A DNA stretch of 64,000 nt from assembly GCA_965247505.1 (NCBI GenBank), contig OZ252020.1, forward strand, positions 2,108,001 through 2,172,000. Direction: 5' to 3'. Source of the DNA: CAIYRG01 sp965247505. Lineage in GTDB: Bacteria > Pseudomonadota > Alphaproteobacteria > Micropepsales > Micropepsaceae. Shown piece after piece: positions 8,043 to 17,290 of the stretch. The notes under the pieces were generated by a model. It was not told the DNA's origin and searched no databases. It saw only the letters and a program-made list of their open reading frames with translations. A program made the position numbers and the translations under genes. Within the stretch, counting starts at the first letter, position 1; the number at the start of each line of letters is the position of its first letter.

Positions 8043-11000
8043 GTGATTAAGCGCAAATTGTTTGCGGCGTGCATAACGAATGCCGGGATAATTGGGATTG
8101 TGTGTGTTCTCGCAGCCCACACGGCGCCGGCGTTTGCCCAGCTGACGATTGACACCGAACGCACAGAGCCGGTTTCGACTTCGGAAGCGCCCGAAGACGA
8201 GAATCTCGTCGTCGCAGAAACTGGATCGGTCACGGTTGATCTCGAAGGACCGATTGTCACGATCGACAGCGATACCGACGTCATTATTGAAACCGGTGCG
8301 ACGCTTACAAATTCCGTGGGCAGCAATGGGGTCGGCATTGCTATTGATCTGACAGACGACCGCACAGGGTTGATCGACTTCCGCGGCGGTTTGGTGCTTG
8401 GAGAGCCCGACATCAATGTTCCTATAGGTTCTAACATCACTGGAATTCGTATCGGAACTGCCGGAGCAGTTGGCGGCAAGTACATTGGCAACCTGACTTT
8501 CGGTGATATCGCAACTCTCGTAGTTGTCGGTGACGATTCGGTTGGCATCGCAGTTAATCAAGAAGTCGTTGGCAACCTTACCTTTGACGGCGGGATAACC
8601 ATTAGTGGCATTGATGCGGTTGGCTTCATGTCCACCGCCGCGATAACCGGACACCTGACCTTTATATCAAATGTTGTCGCCAGAGGAACGGCCACGCCGA
8701 CGACTGCGGTTCGGGATCAGATTTCTGGATCGGCGATTTCGATCGGCGCCAGCATTACCAAATCGATAGATCACGACGACGATGAGTTCACCCCCGAAGT
8801 CCTTGTCGGCGGCGTCAAGGTTAATGGACCGCTCGAATTGATTGATTTTGCGACTCGTTCGGCCCAAATCATATCGTTAGGCGGCGCGCCGGCGGTTTAC
8901 ATATCGCCCTTCGTCGCAGGCGGTGCCGCCGCCAATATTGAGTTTGGTCTCTATTCGGACTTCGATGGCATCACGAACCTGGATGTTCTCGAAAACGACC
9001 CTAATTTTGATACCAGCAGTGCCGGAGCGAGCACATTTTTGGGCCTATACTCTTTTGTGAATCGCGGAAACATTCAGGGCAATGGCTTAGAGCCGGGGGT
9101 AGACACGGAGGCATTTCGTATCGAGGGAGATGGGGTCAATACCGTCACCTTTGAAGGCGGATTTTATAATAAAGGCGTCATTAACGCCCAGGCCGTTAGC
9201 CACAATCTTTCTGCGATAAACGATCCCGAAGCGCCATCCGACGCTACCGCGCTTATTATCGGCAATGGTGTGACAATTCCGACATTGGTGAATGAAGGAA
9301 CGATCACCGGGCAAACCAGTGGTCCGGAGGGGGGCACGGGGATTGGCGTGTTAATCGAGGCCGGCGGCTTTCTTCCGAGTATCACAAACACTTCCACTTC
9401 GGCGATTAATGGATTCTCTATGACCAATGCGGACACCGATCTCAACAATATCGAGGCCTATGCCATAATTGATCTTTCGCGCACGCTCCTCACCATTAAT
9501 AACCACGGCCTAATCACTGCCACTGCAACGCAAACGAGCGGCGGCTCTACCGCAGTTGCCATAGATGTTTCGTTGGCTACCGAGGCGGTTACGATTACCA
9601 ACACGCAATTGGAAGACAGTTTTTCGACCGCAACAATTATCGGCGACATACTCATGGGCTCGTCACTCTTTAACAAACTTACCATCGATGGCCATGTGAC
9701 CAATAATGAAGGTGTAACTTCAAGAGCTTCGGTTAGCGGGCGGGTTCTCACGACCGGCGAAGTCGACGTCACCGTGACCGACGGCTTGCTGCGTACTGAA
9801 GAAGCCACCGTGGGAGGCCTTACAGTGGGAAGCGCCGGCGCTCCTAACGATGAGGCCGGAACGGTTGAATTTTTGTTGGCCAAAACGCCGAATATCGATC
9901 CCATCATAACTGCGAGCGGTGCGGTTGATTTTCACACAAACGCGACCGCCAGCTTTTCGTCGCTAGCTTTTCTTGGGACTGACGGAGTCTACACGCTTCT
10001 TAGCGCTTCGGGAGGAATCAACCTTAACGGTAGAGATTTGGAAGAGTTGGTCGCGTTTGATTCGCCGTTTCTATTTCGCAGTGAGTTTGATCTTACAAGC
10101 GATGGCGGCACCGATACGATCTCTCTTTCGCTGGATAGAAAAACAGCAGCCGATCTCAACCTGACCGCAAATAGCGCAGCGATCTTCGACGCTGCCTTAA
10201 TAGCTGCGAGCGAAGACGATTTTTTTGGGCGCGGATTGTTGGCGATCACCGACGAAGTAGGGGTCGAGCAGGCACTCGCATCGCTGCTCCCCAATATTGG
10301 TGTCGGGGCACGCGCGCTTTCTATTGCGGTGACGGATAGCATCGGGGGACCGATCGGTCGCAGGCAGCGTAGTCTCATTGCTACGCCGGAACAGGGTTTG
10401 CGTTTTTGGGGACAGCAATTCTATCAGAATTTAAACGGCGGATCGACGGCAACCGCGCCAAGCTTTTTCGGGAGCGGATCGGGCGTTTCGGTCGGGATGG
10501 AATGGGGGCAAACGCCAACGGTGCGCTATGGAGTCAGCTACACTTATTTTGCGGGTCAAGTGACCGAGACAGGCGCGCAAACAACCAAGGAAAATATTGC
10601 GTTGAACCTTGCGTCGGCATACGCCAGCTGGCGTTCCAATAGCTTCTTCGTGACCCCGCAAGCGAATATTGGTTATGCGTCTTACGACAATCGTCGGCGG
10701 GTCGTCGCTGGCCCCATTGCGCGTCTGGCAATTTCGGACTGGAACACCTTTCTTGCCTCTGGCGGCGTGACCTCGGGTTACGTAATGGATATTGGAGCGT
10801 TCCAAGTCATTCCGCATATCAGCATTGACGGGCTTTACATGCACGATACTGCGTATACTGAACGTTTTGGTGGGCCCGGCGTCAGTCTCGCACTTGGGAC
10901 ACGGACAACGCGCTCTGTACGCGTTTTTGCGGGCGTCGTTGCACAGACAGAGTTTGCGCTCGACGATGGCATCATGAAGCCGCAAATTCTCGCGGGTTGG

Positions 11001-11228
11001 AGCCAGGATATGGTTAATGACCGGCCTACTATCGATGCTTCCTTCGAAGCGGTGCCGGGCTCGGATTTTTCGGTTGTCGGGCCGGTGTCTGATGCCTCGC
11101 GGTTATTAGGCGGCGCAAGTTTTTCCTACCTTTTCAACAACTGGTCCGCCGCTTTCAGTTATGACGCGTCGCACACGTCAGGTGCTTTAGCGCAATCTGC
11201 AAGCATCTCAATGACGAGCCGCTTCTAA
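8043..11228 (+). CDS. Autotransporter with beta-barrel domain
   Basis: A 1061-residue type Va secreted protein starting at GTG 8043 after GAGGGCGGC. It has a signal peptide ending around AFAQ (residue 36). The passenger (about 37-760) is rich in G, T, N, V and I with repeated NxGxI-like turns, consistent with a beta-helix. The C-terminal barrel starts near residue 790 (GLRFWGQQFYQNL). It ends in SISMTSRF, whose terminal Phe is the expected outer-membrane assembly signal. It is probably a surface adhesin or similar; the ligand is unknown. It stands alone between the pentapeptide gene and the mobile-element region. Confidence 0.92.
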   Translation: MIKRKLFAACITNAGIIGIVCVLAAHTAPAFAQLTIDTERTEPVSTSEAPEDENLVVAETGSVTVDLEGPIVTIDSDTDVIIETGATLTNSVGSNGVGIAIDLTDDRTGLIDFRGGLVLGEPDINVPIGSNITGIRIGTAGAVGGKYIGNLTFGDIATLVVVGDDSVGIAVNQEVVGNLTFDGGITISGIDAVGFMSTAAITGHLTFISNVVARGTATPTTAVRDQISGSAISIGASITKSIDHDDDEFTPEVLVGGVKVNGPLELIDFATRSAQIISLGGAPAVYISPFVAGGAAANIEFGLYSDFDGITNLDVLENDPNFDTSSAGASTFLGLYSFVNRGNIQGNGLEPGVDTEAFRIEGDGVNTVTFEGGFYNKGVINAQAVSHNLSAINDPEAPSDATALIIGNGVTIPTLVNEGTITGQTSGPEGGTGIGVLIEAGGFLPSITNTSTSAINGFSMTNADTDLNNIEAYAIIDLSRTLLTINNHGLITATATQTSGGSTAVAIDVSLATEAVTITNTQLEDSFSTATIIGDILMGSSLFNKLTIDGHVTNNEGVTSRASVSGRVLTTGEVDVTVTDGLLRTEEATVGGLTVGSAGAPNDEAGTVEFLLAKTPNIDPIITASGAVDFHTNATASFSSLAFLGTDGVYTLLSASGGINLNGRDLEELVAFDSPFLFRSEFDLTSDGGTDTISLSLDRKTAADLNLTANSAAIFDAALIAASEDDFFGRGLLAITDEVGVEQALASLLPNIGVGARALSIAVTDSIGGPIGRRQRSLIATPEQGLRFWGQQFYQNLNGGSTATAPSFFGSGSGVSVGMEWGQTPTVRYGVSYTYFAGQVTETGAQTTKENIALNLASAYASWRSNSFFVTPQANIGYASYDNRRRVVAGPIARLAISDWNTFLASGGVTSGYVMDIGAFQVIPHISIDGLYMHDTAYTERFGGPGVSLALGTRTTRSVRVFAGVVAQTEFALDDGIMKPQILAGWSQDMVNDRPTIDASFEAVPGSDFSVVGPVSDASRLLGGASFSYLFNNWSAAFSYDASHTSGALAQSASISMTSRF

Positions 11229-11927
11229 CGGCCACTAGCAATATCCAAAGTGAAACGCTCGCCATCGAATGGACACATTCGAAGGGCCATGATGGTGGTG
11301 GGTTTGCGGTCGTTAGGCCTTTGGGCTGGGAAAATCACAGCGTGGTTTCGTTCCAAAGATGAACGAAACCGGAGGCGACAATATGAACTGGCTCCCTCGG
11401 CTCTCAAGAACGCTCTCTATTCCTATCTATGCGCAATGGTATCGGCGCTTTGCGCCAATAATACTTGTCCGCTATCGCCGCGTGGCCGATTCAACGCGCG
11501 CGTGGGCTATTCGTGCTGTTGGCGGCGCCGGCCGGCACCTGGGGCGTGCTGGCAAACTGCGTCAAGAAAGCGTGGCGCAGGCCTGCTTGAAGCCACAGAG
11601 CAGCGCCGGCACTTCAGCCTGAGGGCCCTGCTGTGGCCATCAAGAGCTAATAGAGGCGCAATTCTGATACCTCCGCAGCCTGGATATCGTTATTTGGCGG
11701 TGGGGCAAGACGGACAGAGCTTTCTCAACAAAGCGCTGTTATTGGCCGGTTTTCCAATAGATGTGATTTTAACCAAACCGAACACAAGGGGAAATTCGTT
11801 CCCTATATCCAGTGTGGGAGATGGCGAAACGCCTAACCGGGCACAACATCCGCCACACGGACATTTTGCACAAATTTCTTGTGGAATAGGCTGAGATTGA
11901 TGCCCCCGATTGCGCTACGAAAAAGCT
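11229..11927 (+). other. Gene-poor stretch left of IS21
   Basis: No gene is confidently supported here. A frame starting at ATG 11384 with GGAGGCGACAAT just upstream encodes 79 residues (MNWLPRLSRTL...) and is the best candidate, but it matches no family I know. A longer overlapping frame (11250-11894) is compositionally random-looking. The stretch looks like decayed sequence next to the IS21 insertion. Confidence 0.4.
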
Positions 11928-11934
11928 TGAGAAC

Positions 11935-12002
11935 GGCGGTGACAAATTAGTCCACGGAAGCGGCGGGATTTCCCAGCCGCGGGCGGAGTAAAACTCTGCC
12001 AC
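11935..12002. repeat. IS21 left-end multiple terminal repeats
   Basis: Copy L1 is 11935-11955 (GGCGGTGACAAATTAGTCCAC) with L2 at 11982-12002 (starts GGCGGAGTAAAACT). They are related to each other and, in inverted orientation, to the two right-end copies. Such repeats are transposase binding sites in IS21-family elements. Confidence 0.85.
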
Positions 12003-12026
12003 CTGTAGCCTTCGATCTTTTTTGAG

Positions 12027-13541
12027 ATGGAAGGCGGGAGGATGTACACCGTGGACCTATATCTGCGCGTTCGGCTGGCCTGCCATGTTGATGGTCTGAG
12101 CCAGCGAGAGGCGGCAAGTCGGTTTGGCATTGCGCGCGAGACGGTGAGGAAGATGCTGCGGCATTCGGAACCGCCGGGATATCGGCGACGCCAGCCACCG
12201 AAACGCCCGAAACTGGCCCCCTTCACGGATATCATCGACCGTATTCTGGAGGAGGACCGAACGGTTCACCGTAAGCAGCACCACACGGCGAAGCGTATAT
12301 TCGAGCGCCTTCGCGACGAACATGGCTTCACGGGCAAAGAGACCGTCGTGAAGGATTACGTTCGGGAACGGCGCCTTCGTCGGCGTGAGATGTTTGTGCC
12401 GTTGTCACATCCTCCGGGCCATGCTCAAGCGGACTTTGGCGAGGCGGATGCGATCATCGCCGGCGTCAAGTATCGGGCGCATTTTTTCGTCATGACACTT
12501 CCCCACAGCGATGCCTGCTTCGTTGCGGCCTACCCGGCGACGGCGACGGAGGCCTGGCTGGACGGGCACAACAGAGCCTTTGTTTTTTTCGGCGGCGTTC
12601 CCCAATCGATTCTTTACGACAACGACAAGTGTCTGGTGTCGCGCATCTTGTCAGATGGCACGCGGCAACGAACGCGGGCGTTCAGCGGGCTGCAGTCCCA
12701 TTACCTCTTCGAGGACCGCTACGGCCGTCCCGGCAAGGGTAACGACAAAGGCAATGTGGAGGGGGTGGTCGGCTATGCCCGGCGGAACTTCATGACGCCG
12801 CTTCCCCGGTTCGCGAGCTGGGACGCCTTCAATGGCCACCTGGAAGAGCAATGCCGCAACCGGCAAGGCAACGTCCTGCGCGGCCACCGCGAGAGCATCG
12901 GCGAACGGTTTGTGCGTGACCGCGAAGCGTTGAAGAGGCCACTGCCGGCACCGTTCGACGCGTGCGACAAGCAGGGCACGCGGGTCAACTCGCTGTCCCT
13001 GGTGCGCTACCGGACGAATGACTATTCCGTGCCCGTCGCCTACGGCCATCAGGAAGTCTGGATCCGTGGCTATGTCCACGAGGTGGTTATCGGTTGCGGC
13101 ACCGGGATCATTGCCCGACACCCCCGTTCCTACGACCGGGAAGATATGGTCTTCGATCCGATCCACTACCTGCCTTTGCTGGAGCACAAGATCGGTGCCC
13201 TGGATCAGGCCGCGCCGCTAGCCGGATGGGAACTGCCTGATGCCTTCCCAACCCTGCGCCGTCTCCTGGAGGCGCGCATGGGCAAGGCCGGCAAGCGGGA
13301 ATACGTCCAGGTCCTTCGGCTTCTGGAGACCTTCGATCTCGAGGTGCTTCACGGCGCGGTGAAGGACGCCCTGCGCCTGGGTGCGATCGGCTACGACGCC
13401 GTCAAACACCTTGTGCTGTGCCGTATCGAGCGACGCCCGCCCAAACTCAACCTGGATATCTATCCCTACCTGCCTCGGGCCAACGTGGCGACCACGGCCG
13501 CCGCCAGTTATATGAGCTTGTTGGGTGGAGGCGCGTCATGA
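12027..13541 (+). CDS. istA: IS21-family transposase IstA
   Basis: A 504-residue DDE transposase. An N-terminal helix-turn-helix is visible around residues 18-45 (LSQREAASRFGIARETVRKML). The catalytic core shows D in AQADFGEAD (about 136), D in LYDNDKC (about 197) and E in GNDKGNVEGVVGYARR (about 240). ATG 12027 opens the frame. ATG 12042 (MYTVDLYLR) is an alternative with GGGAGG directly before it. The stop codon overlaps the istB start in ATGA. Confidence 0.94.
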   Translation: MEGGRMYTVDLYLRVRLACHVDGLSQREAASRFGIARETVRKMLRHSEPPGYRRRQPPKRPKLAPFTDIIDRILEEDRTVHRKQHHTAKRIFERLRDEHGFTGKETVVKDYVRERRLRRREMFVPLSHPPGHAQADFGEADAIIAGVKYRAHFFVMTLPHSDACFVAAYPATATEAWLDGHNRAFVFFGGVPQSILYDNDKCLVSRILSDGTRQRTRAFSGLQSHYLFEDRYGRPGKGNDKGNVEGVVGYARRNFMTPLPRFASWDAFNGHLEEQCRNRQGNVLRGHRESIGERFVRDREALKRPLPAPFDACDKQGTRVNSLSLVRYRTNDYSVPVAYGHQEVWIRGYVHEVVIGCGTGIIARHPRSYDREDMVFDPIHYLPLLEHKIGALDQAAPLAGWELPDAFPTLRRLLEARMGKAGKREYVQVLRLLETFDLEVLHGAVKDALRLGAIGYDAVKHLVLCRIERRPPKLNLDIYPYLPRANVATTAAASYMSLLGGGAS

Positions 13542-14308
13542 CCGATACGCCGCAAGTGTTGCTGGCCCATCACCTCAAGACCCTGAAACTGCCGACGTTC
13601 CTGCGCGAATACGACAAGCTGGCCCGCCAATGCGCCACCGAGGGCGCCGACCATGTGCGGTATCTTGTCCGTCTGACCGAGTTGGAACTGATCGACCGTG
13701 AGCGCCGCATGGTCGAGCGGCGGATCAGACAGGCCAGGTTCCCCGCCGTCAAAAGCCTCGACAGCTTCGACTTCAAGGCCATCGCATCGCTCAACAAGAT
13801 GCTGGTTCTGGAGTTGGCGCGATGCGAATACGTCGAGCGTCGTGAGAATATCATCGCGCTCGGCAACTCAGGCACCGGCAAGACCCATATCGCCCTCGGT
13901 CTCGGTCTGGCGGCCTGCCAAAAGGGGCTCTCCGTCGGCTTCCTCACGGCCGCTGCCCTGGTTCATGAACTGATGGAGGCCAGGGATGAAAAACGCCTGT
14001 TGCGCCTGCAGAAACAACTGGCAAAGTATCACCTTCTGATCATCGACGAACTCGGCTTCGTGCCGCTCTCGAAGACCGGCGCCGAGCTGCTGTTCGAAGT
14101 CTTCAGCCAGCGCTACGAGCGGGGCTCGATCCTGGTGACCTCCAACTTGCCGTTCGATGAGTGGACGGAGATATTCGGCTCGGAACGCCTGACCGGGGCT
14201 TTGCTGGACCGCCTCACCCACCATGTCCATATCCTGGAAATGAACGGCGAGAGCTATCGTCTCAACCAAAGCCAAAAACGGCGGAAATCCCCAAAAATAC
14301 CTGCTTAA
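13538..14308 (+). CDS. istB: IS21-family helper ATPase IstB
   Basis: A 256-residue AAA+ ATPase that assists IstA in target selection and strand transfer. The Walker A motif GNSGTGKTH lies near residue 109 and Walker B LLIIDELGF near 168. Sensor segment VTSNLPFDEW follows. The start is ATG 13538, in the ATGA overlap with istA, which indicates translational coupling. An upstream in-frame extension is only istA sequence read in another frame. Confidence 0.94.
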   Translation: MTDTPQVLLAHHLKTLKLPTFLREYDKLARQCATEGADHVRYLVRLTELELIDRERRMVERRIRQARFPAVKSLDSFDFKAIASLNKMLVLELARCEYVERRENIIALGNSGTGKTHIALGLGLAACQKGLSVGFLTAAALVHELMEARDEKRLLRLQKQLAKYHLLIIDELGFVPLSKTGAELLFEVFSQRYERGSILVTSNLPFDEWTEIFGSERLTGALLDRLTHHVHILEMNGESYRLNQSQKRRKSPKIPA

Positions 14309-14456
14309 CCGCCGGTGCAATGGTTGACCCGGTGGGTCCACAGGAACCTCCCACGCTGCTTCGCTCCGCGTAACGCAAGCGCTACTCGCAGCAGCGCGGG
14401 TCCCTCTTATGGACTACCGGGACAACCCCCCAACACCGCGTACCGCATAACGTTAA

Positions 14457-14501
14457 GTGGACTAGTTTTGCTCCGCCCGGGTGGACTAATTTTGCTCCGC
14501 C
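14457..14501. repeat. IS21 right-end multiple terminal repeats
   Basis: Copies R2 at 14457-14477 (GTGGACTAGTTTTGCTCC...) and R1 at 14481-14501 (GTGGACTAATTTTGCTCC...) differ at one base. They are inverted relative to the left-end copies. Confidence 0.85.
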
Positions 14502-14749
14502 GTTGACAAAAGCTGGAGAAACAAAAAAATTACTTGCATTTTCCCCAATTTTGCGCCCATTGAGATTATTGTATTGCCTGTTCGGGCAGGTCTAATATCG
14601 CACCGACTGGAGCGCCGAAAAAGTTCGAATTGCTCAAGCGAGCTTGGCTCAATGCGTTTGGATCTCGTTACTGTTCGCACGGCTGGCGCTCGAAACTGAA
14701 CCATTATTAACCCGCATTCCCCAAGTGACCGATCCATCTGATGCGGTTT

Positions 14750-14792
14750 CCGTCTGATTCCTGTATAAGAATCAGTGGATTAGATCAGACGG
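14750..14792. repeat. Nested inverted repeats before IS1380 relic
   Basis: CCGTCTGAT (14750-14758) pairs with ATCAGACGG (14784-14792). Inside it TGATTC (14755-14760) pairs with GAATCA (14769-14774). The structure lies 13 bases before the transposase start. It may be the IS1380 left terminus or a transposase operator. Confidence 0.6.
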
Positions 14793-14804
14793 AGGGTGGG
14801 TCGA

Positions 14805-16153
14805 ATGCGGAACCTGGAGGGTGAGTCGGATCGGGGGCTTCTGCGGGCGTTTTTCGACCGAAGACTGAAGTTCGAGTTCCACGGTTCGCGGATCACGTCA
14901 GACGCTGGTCTGCTCGCCTATCGTGAACTGGACGAAGCCCTCGGCCTGACCACGCTGGCCGGTGACGTTATTGCTGACAGCCGGACCGGCAAGATCGGTT
15001 GGCACGGCATCATCGGTCTCCTTCGCCAATCCGTCTATGGTCGTCTCGCCGGGGACGAGGACGTGAACGACGCCGACCGGCTGGGGCGCGATCCTGCGAT
15101 GCGGTGGATCGTCGGCGGCAGGGCTGTCGAGCGCGGCGGCGCATCGACCAGCCAGATGGGCCGGTTCGAGACGGAGTTACTCGCCACCAATGACAACCTC
15201 GCCGCGCTCGCTGACCTTTTGGGCATCTGGATCGACCAGGTTAACGAGCGCAAGCCGCCGAAGATTATCGTGCTCGACATGGACAGCTCCGTCAGCCCGA
15301 CCTACGGTGACCAGGAGGGCACGGCCTACAACGGTCACCTCGGCTGCACGTGCTATCACCCGCTGTTCGTGTTCAAGCAGTTCGGCGATCTGGAGTGTTG
15401 CGCCCTGCGTCCGGGCAACGTGCACAGCGCCCATGAATGGCGCGATGTGTTGGACCCGGTGGTCGCTCGATACCGGAACAAGACACTCCGGCGTTATTTC
15501 CGTGGGGACGCCGCCTTCGCCTCGCCCGAGGTTTATGAGTTTCTGGAAGCGGAAGGCTTCAAGTACGCCATCCGGCTTCCGGCCAACAAGGTGCTGCACG
15601 ACAGCATCGCGCACCTGCTCAAGCGCCCCGTCGGCCGGCCGCCGAAGGAAGTTCGTCGTATTACGCGAACTTCAGCTATCGGGCCGGTAGCTGGACGGAG
15701 CCCCGCCGGGTCGTCGCCAAGGTGGAGTGGCACTCAGGGGAACTGTATCCCCGCGTCGGCTTCATCGTTACCAACCTGAGCCGTCCTGCCGAGCGGGTTG
15801 TTGCGTTCTACAATCAGCGCGGCACTGCCGAGCAATAGATCAAGGAAGGCAAGAACGCCATCAAGTGGACGCGGCTGTCATGCCGTTCGTTACGCAACAA
15901 TGCCGTCCGGCTCCAGCTGCATGCACTCGCCTATAACCTCGGCAACTTCATGCGGACCCTGGCGTTGCCCGATGCCGTGGAGCAATGGTCGCTGACGACG
16001 CTGAGGGAGAAGCTGGTCAAGATCGGTGCGAAAGTTGTCAGCCATGGCCGGTACGTCACATTTCAATTGGCCGAGGTTGCAGTCCCAAGAAGCTTGTTCC
16101 AGAAAATCTTGAGCCTGATTGATGATCTACGACGAAGACCCGCTCCGGCGTAG
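14805..16153 (+). pseudogene. IS1380-family transposase, frameshifted and with internal stop
   Basis: The first part (14805 to about 15660) encodes a normal IS1380 transposase N-terminus and core: FEFHGSRITSDAGLLAYREL, VLDMDSSVSPTYGDQEG and YFRGDAAFASPEVYEFLE. Near 15655-15661 one base is missing and the protein continues in another frame with YANFSYRAGSW and PRVGFIVTNLSRPAERV. In that frame a TAG (15836-15838) replaces the Trp codon expected in GTAEQWIKEGK. The rest then reads normally to LRRRPAPA at 16153. Two independent lesions make it a pseudogene. Confidence 0.88.
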
Positions 16154-16527
16154 GCCGAGGGAATCGACGGCAAGGAGATTGCGACACGAGAGGTGTGTCT
16201 GGATGGCAAGAGAAACGACCAAATGGCCTTCCACGCGCTGGCCGATTACCAAAATCATGTCATCGGATGGCTGCAATGGGAACAGAGTTCCCTTGGAGAT
16301 GGGGCCGTGGTACGATTTCCGCGAATTTGGATGTCATCTGGGGAATGTCGGATTAAAGGGGTATCAAAATCTTTTTAAAATTTATGCTGACACGCTTCAA
16401 AGCTACGAATTAATAGTATATGAGGATGCGCCTCTGGGTGAAACTTAGAAGGCGGGGGAGGCCGATACGCGTGTAGCCCAAGGCTCAGTTAATCTTGCCA
16501 AAAATGGCTCATCGGGTAGTTGGAAAC
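16154..16527 (+). other. Unidentified remnant upstream of tonB
   Basis: Directly after the IS1380 stop, the same frame stays open to 16378 (IDGKEIATREVCLDGKRNDQ and so on). A second frame (about 16119-16448) contains GCHLGNVGLKGYQNLFK. Neither is recognised and neither has a credible start, so they are best read as fragments of mobile or decayed genes. The tonB promoter must lie here or in the relic. Confidence 0.4.
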
Positions 16528-17181
16528 ATGTCAAACGCACTGCAAAATTTGCGGCCGCCGCCGCTGAGAAAGATGAAGAAGAACCGCTTGCCGGGAGTCG
16601 TCTTCGTCATTGTCCTACACGTATTTCTTGTCTGGGCGCTGATCAGCGGTCTGGCCACCGCGACTATGGATTTGGTCCGCGGCAATATCGAAGCGGCAGT
16701 TGTGACGGAGGAGCAAGTAGAAGAGCTTGCACCGCCACCGCCACCGCCGGATTTCGAGCCGCCGCCGCCAGTCGTTCCACCGCCTTCCGTTATTATCGAT
16801 ATTCAGCGCGCCGCGATTGAGAACACGACCGCCATTCAGCAAGTTGTTGATCGTGCGGCGCCTCCGCCTGTCGCGGCACCGCCACCGCCACCACCAATTC
16901 GGCCATTCACCGCTGACGGCAACGGGAACCGCGTTACCGCGCGAGACTATCCAGCTATTTCTATTCGCTTGCGCGAGACGGGCCTCGTTGTGGTGAATGT
17001 TTGTGTCGAGCCGGACGGCGATGTCAGTGACGTTACGCTCATTGAATCCAGCGGTCACGATCGCCTTGACGCGGCAACCATTAGGATGGTGGGCAATCGC
17101 TTTAGATACAACCCGGCAACGCAGGGCGGGGAGCCAATGCGCCACTGCGCCAATCAGCCCGTGCGCTGGGCGCTCGGCTAA
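16528..17181 (+). CDS. tonB: Energy transducer TonB
   Basis: A periplasm-spanning protein that couples the ExbBD proton channel to outer-membrane receptors. A cytoplasmic basic N-terminus precedes one membrane helix (about residues 22-42). A proline-rich spacer follows (about 70-130) with APPPPPPDFEPPPP and similar runs. The TonB C-terminal domain (about 135-217) contains YPAISIRLRETGLVVVNVCVEPDG and two Cys that could pair. Start ATG 16528 is preferred; ATG 16504 is in frame. It is the first gene of tonB-exbB-exbD-exbD, and its upstream region has been replaced by IS debris. Confidence 0.9.
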   Translation: MSNALQNLRPPPLRKMKKNRLPGVVFVIVLHVFLVWALISGLATATMDLVRGNIEAAVVTEEQVEELAPPPPPPDFEPPPPVVPPPSVIIDIQRAAIENTTAIQQVVDRAAPPPVAAPPPPPPIRPFTADGNGNRVTARDYPAISIRLRETGLVVVNVCVEPDGDVSDVTLIESSGHDRLDAATIRMVGNRFRYNPATQGGEPMRHCANQPVRWALG

Positions 17182-17290
17182 CGCGACGGAGCGATTATCA
17201 CCACCGACAATTGACTTTCGTCTTCTGAAGTACTTGAAACCTCATAATTTGTAGGGACGCGAGGCGTCCATCAGGATGGAGCAGAGTAGA

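Larger units (their letters stand above)
11928..14508 (+). mobile_element. IS21-family insertion sequence, complete
   Basis: A 2581-bp element with ends 5'-TGAGAACGGCGG (left) and 5'-TGTCAACGGCGG (right, inverted). Two ~21-bp internal repeats lie at each end, and istA-istB lie between. The 6-bp sequence AAAGCT flanks it directly (11922-11927 and 14509-14514), the target duplication expected of this family. Both genes are intact, so the element looks recent and potentially active. Its coding sequence is visibly more G+C-rich than the flanking genes. Confidence 0.92.
14750..16153 (+). mobile_element. Decayed IS1380-family element
   Basis: The body is a disrupted IS1380 transposase gene preceded by nested inverted repeats. 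I could not locate a matching right terminus or a target duplication, so both boundaries are approximate. The right side runs into unidentified sequence before tonB, suggesting that the end was lost. Confidence 0.6.

Noticed and set aside
11250..11894. 214-codon frame left of the IS21 element
   Set aside because: Composition is erratic, it carries no recognised domain and has no ribosome site; it probably reflects random openness.
16119..16448. 109-codon frame before tonB
   Set aside because: Not recognised and without a start signal; treated as decayed sequence.
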